Source: an uncultured Prevotellaceae bacterium (GTDB taxonomy: Bacteria > Bacteroidota > Bacteroidia > Bacteroidales > Bacteroidaceae). Taken from it: a DNA stretch of 64,000 nt. The stretch is from positions 1 to 64,000 of the forward strand of contig CAMJQA010000011.1 of the NCBI GenBank assembly GCA_946407895.1. The letters run 5' to 3'. The notes below the pieces were generated by a model. That model ran no database searches, was not told the DNA's origin, and saw only the letters and a program-made list of their open reading frames with translations. A program made the position numbers and the translations under genes. This document shows, one piece after another, positions 50,221 through 57,762 of this stretch (position 1 is the first letter of the stretch; each line of letters opens with the position of its first letter).

Positions 50221-51480
50221 ATGAACACAATCTTTGAGGAAGCCCAAATCGGTCCGTTGACGCTTAGGAACAGAACCATCCGAAGCGCAGCATTTGAAAG
50301 TATGTGTCCGGGGCATGAACCCAGCCAAATGCTCTATGATTACCACACCAGAGTAGCCCGAGGCGGAGTAGGCATGACAACTGTGGCTTACGCTGCCGTA
50401 ACAGAAAGCGGGCTTAGCTTTGACCGCCAGCTTGTCATGAAGCCGGAAATCATCCCTGGCCTTCGGAGGCTTACCGATGGCATACATCGCGAAGGTGCGG
50501 CTGCTGGTATTCAGCTTGGACACTGCGGCAATATGAGCCACAAGGCAATCTGTGGGTGTATTCCCGTTGGTGCCAGTACGGGATTCAACCTCTATAGCCC
50601 AACCATCGTACGCGGGCTGCGTACCGATGAACTGCCAGTGCTGGCTCGCAAGTTTGGCGAGGCGGTAAACCTGGCCCGTGAGGCTGGATTTGACGAGGTA
50701 GAAATCCATTGCGGACACGGCTATCTGATCGATCAGTTCCTGAATCCCTACTTCAATCATCGGCACGATGAATATGGAGGCCGTTTGGAGAATCGTATGC
50801 GCTTCATGACGATGTGCATTGAGGAAGTCATGAAAGCAGCCCGTAACGATATGGCCGTAGTCTGCAAGATGAATATGCGCGACGGACTGAAGCACGGCAT
50901 CTCCCTTGAGGAGCACAGCATACCGATTGCCCGCCGCCTGCAGAGCCTTGGCGTTCACGCCATCGTACTCAGCGGTGGGCTGGTAAGTGCTACGCCTATG
51001 TACGTTATGCGTGGCGAAATGCCTTTGCAGACCATGACGCACTATATGGACAAGGCCTGGTTAAAGTACAGCATACGCTCGGCCAAGCCATTCGTCAAGA
51101 AATGCCTTACACCAACAGTTGACTATCGGGAAGCCTTCTTCCTTGAGGACGCCTTGCTCTTCCGCCAGGCTATGCCCGATATGAAGTTTATCTACGTAGG
51201 CGGACTGGTGGCAGGAGACAAGATTCGCGAAGTCTTGAGCCACGGCTTCGAGGCTGTCCAGATGGCACGGAGCCTGCTCAACGAGCCCGATTTCGTAAAC
51301 CGTCTGAGGGAGGACCCGAATCATCGTTGTGGATGCCGTCACAGCAACTATTGCATTGGACGAATGTACACCCTGGAGATGGCTTGTCACCAGCATCTGC
51401 AAGAGGCACTTCCCAAAAACCTTACCAGGGAGATAGACAGGATTGAAAGAGAACAGGCTGGAAATGAATCTGGCATATAA
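50221..51480 (+). CDS. OYE-family flavin enoate reductase (5-beta-reductase-like candidate)
   Basis: 419 residues. A TIM-barrel ene-reductase: IGPLTLRNRTIRSAAFESM at the start, GIQLGHCGNM, EIHCGHGYLIDQF, and NHRHDEYGGRLENRMRF, all typical of NADH:flavin oxidoreductases such as BaiCD/BaiH and 2,4-dienoyl-CoA reductase. The usual C-terminal NAD(P)-binding domain is absent. Near residues 370-390 a Cys group (CGCRHSNYC then EMACHQH) sits where family members bind 4Fe-4S, but the spacing differs from CxxC. The ATG at 50221 is chosen; a GTG at 50194 is an alternative. It lies 46 bp after the previous gene. Confidence 0.85.
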   Translation: MNTIFEEAQIGPLTLRNRTIRSAAFESMCPGHEPSQMLYDYHTRVARGGVGMTTVAYAAVTESGLSFDRQLVMKPEIIPGLRRLTDGIHREGAAAGIQLGHCGNMSHKAICGCIPVGASTGFNLYSPTIVRGLRTDELPVLARKFGEAVNLAREAGFDEVEIHCGHGYLIDQFLNPYFNHRHDEYGGRLENRMRFMTMCIEEVMKAARNDMAVVCKMNMRDGLKHGISLEEHSIPIARRLQSLGVHAIVLSGGLVSATPMYVMRGEMPLQTMTHYMDKAWLKYSIRSAKPFVKKCLTPTVDYREAFFLEDALLFRQAMPDMKFIYVGGLVAGDKIREVLSHGFEAVQMARSLLNEPDFVNRLREDPNHRCGCRHSNYCIGRMYTLEMACHQHLQEALPKNLTREIDRIEREQAGNESGI

Positions 51481-51492
51481 ACACATAAGAAT

Positions 51493-52332
51493 ATGAAATT
51501 AGCAATTATTACCGGTGCCGATGGAGGCATGGGATATGAAGAGACAAAGGCAGTGGCCCTAAAGGGATATCACACAATTATGGCTTGCTACTGTCCCAAA
51601 CGGGCTGAAGAGAAATGTGCCAAGCTAATCCAGGAAACCGGGAACTCTAATATTGAGATTATCGGTATCGACTTGGCTAATCTGGCTTCCGTTCGCCAGT
51701 TTACAGAGAAGGTGAAGAGCCGCTTCCAGCGTGTCGATCTCCTGATGAATAATGCTGGAACGATGGAGACAGGCTATCACTACACCGTTGACGGACTGGA
51801 GCGTACAATCAGTGTCAATTATGTTGGTCCTTACCTGCTATCCCGCCTCTTGTTGCCGCTCATGGGTAAAGGAAGCCGCATTGTTAATATGGCCTCACTC
51901 GTCTATCCGCTTGGGCGCCTTAATTTCCCGCAGTTTTTTGAGCGCGGCATGAAAGGCTGGTGGTGGCGCATATTCCCCTACTTTAATTCCAAGCTTGCCA
52001 TCACCCTTTTCACCATCGAACTGGCCAAGCGTGTAAAGGAGCAGGGAATAACTGTCAACGCAGCCGATCCGGGTATTGTCAGCACGAATATCATACGTAT
52101 GCAAATGTGGTTCGACCCTATTACAGACCTCATCTTCAGGCCCGTTATCCGTACGCCACGTCAGGGAGCAGATACGGCAATCCACCTTTTGCTTGATGAA
52201 GACAAAGCTGAGCAAACGGGCACTTTCAATCGTTCCAACCACATTTTCGACATAGGCGAGAAATATATGAACCATAAGCAAATGGTTGAACTTTGGGACC
52301 GCACAGAGGAGATTGTAAAACCTTTCTTATAA
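51493..52332 (+). CDS. Short-chain dehydrogenase/reductase (hydroxysteroid dehydrogenase candidate)
   Basis: 279 residues. Classical SDR motifs: AIITGADGGMGYEE (TGxxxGxG), LLMNNAGTME, IVNMASLVYP with the Ser and YFNSKLAITL (YxxxK). The retinol-dehydrogenase-like layout and NAAD PGIVSTN-type loop (AADPGIVSTN) fit enzymes acting on hydrophobic alcohols. It starts 12 bp after the OYE-type gene, so a 3-hydroxysteroid dehydrogenase role is a good guess. The sequence alone does not fix alpha or beta specificity. Confidence 0.82.
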   Translation: MKLAIITGADGGMGYEETKAVALKGYHTIMACYCPKRAEEKCAKLIQETGNSNIEIIGIDLANLASVRQFTEKVKSRFQRVDLLMNNAGTMETGYHYTVDGLERTISVNYVGPYLLSRLLLPLMGKGSRIVNMASLVYPLGRLNFPQFFERGMKGWWWRIFPYFNSKLAITLFTIELAKRVKEQGITVNAADPGIVSTNIIRMQMWFDPITDLIFRPVIRTPRQGADTAIHLLLDEDKAEQTGTFNRSNHIFDIGEKYMNHKQMVELWDRTEEIVKPFL

Positions 52333-52407
52333 TTCACAGACAAAGATGCCGATATCTGAATTAATAAAACTCCCCTTCGAAGCCTGTCAGGCGCAAGGAG
52401 GTGTTCG

Positions 52408-53823
52408 TTGAAGCACGTTATGTCAATGACTGAACTCATCACATATATTAGTGATGCCCTTTGGAGCTACGCGCTTATTGCGGTACTGATAGGGTGCGGA
52501 CTGTGGTTTACATTCCGCACACGCTTTGTGCAGTTTCGCATGATTGGCGAGATGGTACGTCTGCTTGCTGAATCGGCCATTCCGGATGAAAAGGGTAAAC
52601 ATCATATTTCCTCCTTCCAAGCTTTTGCAGTTTCTGTTGCCACTCGGGTCGGCACAGGCAATTTGGCTGGCGTGGCTACAGCTATTGCAATCGGTGGACC
52701 TGGCGCAGTCTTTTGGATGTGGGTAATTGCAATCTTCGGCTCTGCCACAGCCTTTGTGGAGTCCACTTTAGGGCAGCTCTACAAACAGCGTCACCGCGAG
52801 TCGTTCATTGGTGGTCCGGCCTATTATATCCGCAGGGGCTTGCATTGCCGCTGGATGTCTGTTCTTTTTGCTATTTTGATAACTGTTACATTTGGGCTTT
52901 CCTATAATTCCATTCAGAGCAACACCATCTGCAGCGCTATGCAGGAGGCTTTCGGGTGGTCACCCCTTTGGGTCGGTCTGGCACTTTCAGCCTTGTCTCT
53001 GATTATCGTTTTCGGAGGCATCCATCGCATTGCCCGTGTCAGTTCTGTGCTTGTGCCTGTAATGGCCATTGGATATGTAGCACTTGCTGTTGTTATCATA
53101 ATTATGAATTTCAGCCTCCTTCCCCATGTCTTTAAGGTAATTATCTCCAGTGCTTTCGGTATGGAACAGGTCGCAGGCGGGGGACTTGGCGCTACAATGA
53201 TGAATGGTATAAAACGCGGACTCTTCAGCAATGAGGCCGGCGAGGGAAGTGCACCTAACGTAGCAGCAACTGCAGCTACATCACATCCCGTCAAGCAGGG
53301 ACTCATTCAGGCTCTTGGTGTATTTACCGATACGTTGCTTGTTTGCTCTTGTACGGCTTTCATAATACTTATTAGCGGGCTCTATACTTCACCCGAACTC
53401 AATGGCATTGTGCTTACCCAGGCTTCCTTGCAGTCCGAGGTCGGTGCATCAGGTCCCTTATTCATTGCCGTTGCCATATTCTTGTTTGCATTTTCCAGCA
53501 TCATTGGCAACTATTATTATGGCGAGGCCAATATCCGCTTCCTGACCGACAATCGAAGCATAATGGTTCTCTATCGTTTGTTTTCAGGAGGAGTCATGGT
53601 TATGTTTGGTGCTTTAGCAACCCTCAATCTCGTTTGGAGTTTGGGCGATTTGTGTATGGCCCTGCTAACGGCTTGCAACCTTGTAGCCATTATTGCCCTT
53701 GGGAAATATGTGTTCCGCCTGCTCGATGACTATCGCCACCAGAAACGCCAGGGCATAAAGGACCCTGTCTTCCATCGCTCGCAACTTCCTGATATCGCAA
53801 ACGACTTGGATTGTTGGGAGTAA
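52408..53823 (+). CDS. Alanine/glycine:cation symporter (AGCS family)
   Basis: 471 residues, about 10-11 membrane spans. Diagnostic stretches are VATRVGTGNLAGVATAIAIG, FWMWVIAIFGSATAFVES, IGGPAYYIRRGL and GLFSNEAGEGSAPNVAATA. It imports small amino acids with sodium. A Shine-Dalgarno-like AAGGAGG (52395-52401) precedes a TTG at 52408 at 6-base spacing; ATG codons at 52420 and 52426 are alternatives. It lies 75 bp after the SDR gene and may be a separate unit. A link to bile-acid conjugates is speculation. Confidence 0.93.
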   Translation: MKHVMSMTELITYISDALWSYALIAVLIGCGLWFTFRTRFVQFRMIGEMVRLLAESAIPDEKGKHHISSFQAFAVSVATRVGTGNLAGVATAIAIGGPGAVFWMWVIAIFGSATAFVESTLGQLYKQRHRESFIGGPAYYIRRGLHCRWMSVLFAILITVTFGLSYNSIQSNTICSAMQEAFGWSPLWVGLALSALSLIIVFGGIHRIARVSSVLVPVMAIGYVALAVVIIIMNFSLLPHVFKVIISSAFGMEQVAGGGLGATMMNGIKRGLFSNEAGEGSAPNVAATAATSHPVKQGLIQALGVFTDTLLVCSCTAFIILISGLYTSPELNGIVLTQASLQSEVGASGPLFIAVAIFLFAFSSIIGNYYYGEANIRFLTDNRSIMVLYRLFSGGVMVMFGALATLNLVWSLGDLCMALLTACNLVAIIALGKYVFRLLDDYRHQKRQGIKDPVFHRSQLPDIANDLDCWE

Positions 53824-53865
53824 AGCTACTCTCGCTCGGATTAGCAAAATAAAAATGGGTTTTAT

Positions 53866-53896
53866 TTTGTTTATCTCTTGCTTAATCGTACCTTTG
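53866..53896 (+). promoter_or_regulatory. fabD promoter
   Basis: TTTG (53866-53869) and TACCTTTG (53889-53896) are 19 bp apart. The ATG is at 53932. Confidence 0.8.
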
Positions 53897-53931
53897 CAAC
53901 CTGAAAGTTAATTCATTAAATAAAGCATAAT

Positions 53932-54819
53932 ATGAAAGCATTTGTTTTTCCCGGTCAGGGAGCTCAGTTTACAGGTATGGGAAAAGACCTGTATGAAACC
54001 AGTAAGGAAGCCAAAGACTTGTTCGAAAAGGCAAACGAGATTTTGGGATTCCGCATTACCGACATCATGTTTGAAGGTACTGCCGACGAGCTGAAACAGA
54101 CACGTGTCACTCAGCCTGCCGTTTTCCTGCATAGTGTTATTTCTGCCATCTGCCTTGGCGAGGCCTTCCATCCCGATATGGTGGGTGGTCATAGTCTTGG
54201 TGAATTCAGTGCCCTGACTGCAGCCGGCGCCCTGCGCTTCGAGGATGGACTTCGCTTGGTTTATGCCCGAGCCCAGGCCATGCAGAAGGCTTGTGAGGCA
54301 GCTCCCAGTACGATGGCCGCAATCATAGGTCTGTCTGATGAAACAGTAGAGCAGGTTTGTGCCGAAGTCAGCTCCGAGGGAAATGGTGTTGTCGTACCGG
54401 CCAACTATAACTGTCCTGGTCAGCTGGTCATTAGCGGCAATATAGAGGCTGTGAACGCAGCTTGTGAGAAACTGAAGGCTGCTGGTGCCAAGCGTGCCCT
54501 GGTATTGCCCGTGGGTGGTGCCTTCCATAGTCCATTGATGCAGCCCGCCAAGGATGAATTGCAGAAGGCCATTGAGGAAACTACTTTCTCAACACCCTGC
54601 TGCCCTGTCTATCAGAATGTAGATGCAAAGGCGCATACCGATGCCGAAGAGATAAAGCAGAACCTGATTGCCCAGCTCACAGCCAGCGTTCGTTGGACGC
54701 AGGAGGTGCAGAACATGATAGCCGCTGGAGCCACTGAGTTTGTGGAGTGTGGTCCTGGCAAGGCGCTGCAGGGCATGATAGCCAAGATCAGTCGTGAAGT
54801 AACGGTGCAGGGGATTTGA
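53932..54819 (+). CDS. fabD: Malonyl-CoA:ACP transacylase
   Basis: 295 residues. It loads malonate on acyl carrier protein in fatty-acid synthesis. It has AFVFPGQGAQFTGMGKDLY, the nucleophile GGHSLGEFSA, VLPVGGAFHSPLM with the catalytic His, and GPGKALQGMI. It stands alone with its own promoter. Confidence 0.96.
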   Translation: MKAFVFPGQGAQFTGMGKDLYETSKEAKDLFEKANEILGFRITDIMFEGTADELKQTRVTQPAVFLHSVISAICLGEAFHPDMVGGHSLGEFSALTAAGALRFEDGLRLVYARAQAMQKACEAAPSTMAAIIGLSDETVEQVCAEVSSEGNGVVVPANYNCPGQLVISGNIEAVNAACEKLKAAGAKRALVLPVGGAFHSPLMQPAKDELQKAIEETTFSTPCCPVYQNVDAKAHTDAEEIKQNLIAQLTASVRWTQEVQNMIAAGATEFVECGPGKALQGMIAKISREVTVQGI

Positions 54820-54831
54820 TTCCCTTGCACC

Positions 54832-54919
54832 CTTGAACTCTTGGAGCAGGCTCGACGCAGTCAATCGTGACAGACGAAGAGCAAAGCTCAACCTTTGAAC
54901 CTTTTGAACTTTTGAACCT
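54832..54919. repeat. Composite repeat between fabD and the GH13 gene
   Basis: GAACTCTTGGAGCAG, then GCTCGACGCAGTCAATCGTGAC, then TTTGAACCTTTTGAAC-type units. The last unit provides the TTG at 54920. No separate gene is present. Confidence 0.7.
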
Positions 54920-56593
54920 TTGAACCCCTTATCCCCTTCCCTCCTCACTATCTATCAGGTCTTGCCTCGCCTGTTCGGAAATGACAACACAACGCGCCAC
55001 GCCAACGGCTCCATCAAGGAGAACGGCTGTGGGCATTTGGCCGACTTCACCCAAAAGGCTCTGGAGAAAATCCGGGAATTAGGGGCTACACATATCTGGT
55101 ACACAGGCATCATCGAGCATGCCACGCAGACCAGCTATGCCGGTTATGGCATACAAGAGGATTATCCATCCATCGTGAAGGGACGGGCAGGAAGCCCCTA
55201 TGCCATTAAGGATTATTATGACATTGATCCCGACCTGGCTACCGATGTAACGCGACGTGTTAGGGAATTTGAGAATCTTGTTGCGCGAACGCATCGTGCA
55301 GGGTTGGGCGTCATCATGGACTTCGTGCCTAATCATGTAGCCCGCCAGTATTGTTCTGATGCCTGTCCGCCTGAGGCTCAAGACCTGGGCTCAGGGGACG
55401 ACACCTCGCAGGCCTTCAGCCCCCATAATAATTTCTATTATATTCCAGGCGAAGAGCTCCATGCACAATTCGACCTTCAGGGGTATCGGGAAATGCCTGC
55501 CCGCGCCACGGGAAACGATGTTTTTCATGCCTGGCCGTCACAAACCGACTGGTACGAAACGGTAAAGCTGAACTACGGCATTGACTACGTTGGCGGGCAC
55601 ACCTCACATTTCCAGCCCATCCCTGAAACTTGGCACAAGATGCTGCACATACTGCTCTTTTGGGCTCGCAAGGGTGTCGATGCTTTCCGCTGCGACATGG
55701 CCGAGATGGTGCCGGTTGAGTTCTGGCAGTGGGTCATCCCTTCCGTCAAGGCGGAGTTCCCGCATCTGTTCTTTATTGCTGAGGTCTATAACCCGGCGCT
55801 CTATCGCGAGTATATTCATCGCGGAGGCTTCGACTACCTCTATGATAAGGTGGGTTTCTATGATACCCTGCGTGCCGTGGTGCGCGGCGAGGCAAGTGCG
55901 CAAAGCCTTACTGCCTGCTGGCAACAGGTTGATGACATTCGCCGGCACATGCTCTATTTCCTTGAGAACCACGACGAGCAGCGCCTGGCAAGCGATTTCT
56001 TTGCGGGTGATGCCCGAAAGGGAAGGGCCGCCCTGCTCGTAGCTGCCTTGATGTCAACCAATCCCTTCATGCTCTACTTTGGCCAGGAACTGGGCGAGCG
56101 TGGCATGGACGAGGAGGGATTCAGCGGTAGGGATGGTCGCACTACCATCTTCGACTACTGGTGTGTCGACAGCATTCGTCGCTGGCGCAATCACGGCCGA
56201 TTCGACGGAACCCTCCTTACCGACGAGGAGAGGGCCTTGCAGGCATATTACTGCCGGGTGCTGACACTCCGCCTTCAGAATGAGACTCTGCGGGAGGGAG
56301 ATTTCTATGACCTGATGTACGTTAATCCCCACCTGCACAGCCAGTACGTTTTTGTGCGACGCCTGTCGCGCAATTGCGTAACGGCCTTTGCGAATTTCTC
56401 CGACCGCACGGAAGAGGTTCAAGTCAACCTGCCTCATCACCTGTTTGAACTGTATGGGTTGACACCTCAACAAGACGTAGAAGCCACAGATCTCCTGTCG
56501 GGCGAAAGCCTTAGCGTATCCTTCACACCCAATAAGCCTCTTTGCGTATCCCTCCCCGCCTGGGGCGGACTCATACTGCAGATTAAGAATTAA
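54920..56593 (+). CDS. GH13 alpha-amylase-family enzyme (cytoplasmic)
   Basis: 557 residues, no signal peptide. GH13 regions are VIMDFVPNHVAR (region I), GVDAFRCDMAEM (region II, nucleophile Asp near 257), FFIAEVYNPAL (region III, acid Glu) and FLENHDEQR (region IV). It is likely to cleave maltodextrin-like alpha-glucans. No ATG is found near the start; the TTG at 54920 lies in a TTTGAACC repeat, so the true start may differ by several codons. The C-terminal beta domain is normal. Confidence 0.9.
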   Translation: MNPLSPSLLTIYQVLPRLFGNDNTTRHANGSIKENGCGHLADFTQKALEKIRELGATHIWYTGIIEHATQTSYAGYGIQEDYPSIVKGRAGSPYAIKDYYDIDPDLATDVTRRVREFENLVARTHRAGLGVIMDFVPNHVARQYCSDACPPEAQDLGSGDDTSQAFSPHNNFYYIPGEELHAQFDLQGYREMPARATGNDVFHAWPSQTDWYETVKLNYGIDYVGGHTSHFQPIPETWHKMLHILLFWARKGVDAFRCDMAEMVPVEFWQWVIPSVKAEFPHLFFIAEVYNPALYREYIHRGGFDYLYDKVGFYDTLRAVVRGEASAQSLTACWQQVDDIRRHMLYFLENHDEQRLASDFFAGDARKGRAALLVAALMSTNPFMLYFGQELGERGMDEEGFSGRDGRTTIFDYWCVDSIRRWRNHGRFDGTLLTDEERALQAYYCRVLTLRLQNETLREGDFYDLMYVNPHLHSQYVFVRRLSRNCVTAFANFSDRTEEVQVNLPHHLFELYGLTPQQDVEATDLLSGESLSVSFTPNKPLCVSLPAWGGLILQIKN

Positions 56594-56612
56594 AACGAAA
56601 CCGTAAGACAAT

Positions 56613-57725
56613 ATGCAAAAAGAAAGAATCAAATTCCTTGACTACCTGCGTGTCATAGCCTGCCTGATGGTTATGCTGGTGCACGCTGCAGAGAACTTCT
56701 ATGGAGCCGACTCTTCGGGTTTGGCTGGCAGCATGTCTATGCTGGCCAACGAAGCCAACCGCTTCTGGGTAAGTTTCTGGGACGGCGGTGTAAGCCGCAC
56801 GTCCGTGCCGCTGTTCATGATAGCCTCCGCCTATCTGCTGGCTCCTATGCCTGCAGGCAGTACGATGGTACAGTTCTACCGCCGGCGCTTCCTGCGCATC
56901 CTGCCACCCTTTGTCCTGTTCCTGTTGCTCTACACCTTCCTGCCCCTGGCCTGGGGAGGGATGACCTGGGAACAGTCCATGAACGACCTCAGGCTGCTGC
57001 CCTTCAACTTCCCCTCGATGGCCGGTCACCTATGGTTCATGTACCCCCTCATCAGTCTCTACCTGATTATCCCCGTCATTTCACCCTGGCTGGAGCGGGC
57101 CACCAAGCGCGAGGAACAAATCTTCCTCGGTCTGTTCTGCTTTACGACCTTCATCCCCTGGTTCCATCTATATGTAACGCCGGAATTGTGGGGCGAATGC
57201 TTCTGGAACCAGTACTCGGCCTTCTGGTACTGCTCGGGCTATGTAGGCTATCTGGTGCTGGCTCACTACATCCGCGTTCACCTCGACTGGTCGCGCCAGA
57301 AACGGCTCACCATCGGCTGGGTATGCTTCCTGGCAGGAGCTGCCTTTACGGCATGGAGTTTCTGGTGGAAGGGAACGCCCGGACAACTTATAGAGACGCC
57401 CCTCATTGAATGGTCGTGGCCCTTCTGCACGCCCAATGTGCTGCTTGCCACCTTCGGGCTCTTCCTGGTCTTCACCACGATACAGCCTGGCAAGACTCCG
57501 GCCCTCGTCAGCTCGCTGAGCCGTATGTCGTTCGGTATGTATCTGATGCACATGTTCTTCCTGGCTCCCATAGCCAGTTTTGTGGTGGCTGGCGACCAAG
57601 CCAATCCGCTCTTGCCCGTTGGGCTGGCCATCCCCGCCATTGCCCTGGCCAGCTATATATGCAGCTATATCACCACCTGGCTCCTCTCCCATCTGCCGGG
57701 CAGCAAGTGGATTGTTGGGGCATGA
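56613..57725 (+). CDS. Acyltransferase-3-family membrane protein
   Basis: 370 residues, about 10 spans. The N-terminus KFLDYLRVIACLMVMLVHAAE with its His, a YRRRFLRILPPFVLFLLLY segment and LSRMSFGMYLMHMFF are typical of inner-membrane acyltransferases that acetylate or succinylate polysaccharides. The acceptor is unknown. It is 19 bp downstream of the GH13 gene. Confidence 0.9.
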   Translation: MQKERIKFLDYLRVIACLMVMLVHAAENFYGADSSGLAGSMSMLANEANRFWVSFWDGGVSRTSVPLFMIASAYLLAPMPAGSTMVQFYRRRFLRILPPFVLFLLLYTFLPLAWGGMTWEQSMNDLRLLPFNFPSMAGHLWFMYPLISLYLIIPVISPWLERATKREEQIFLGLFCFTTFIPWFHLYVTPELWGECFWNQYSAFWYCSGYVGYLVLAHYIRVHLDWSRQKRLTIGWVCFLAGAAFTAWSFWWKGTPGQLIETPLIEWSWPFCTPNVLLATFGLFLVFTTIQPGKTPALVSSLSRMSFGMYLMHMFFLAPIASFVVAGDQANPLLPVGLAIPAIALASYICSYITTWLLSHLPGSKWIVGA

Positions 57726-57762
57726 AGTATTGTTTATAAAAGCAAAAAGAGAATATTCCGTT

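Noticed and set aside
57580-57762. N-terminal extension of the GH3 protein from 57580
   Set aside because: The extension overlaps the acyltransferase gene and would hide the signal peptide that begins at 57763.
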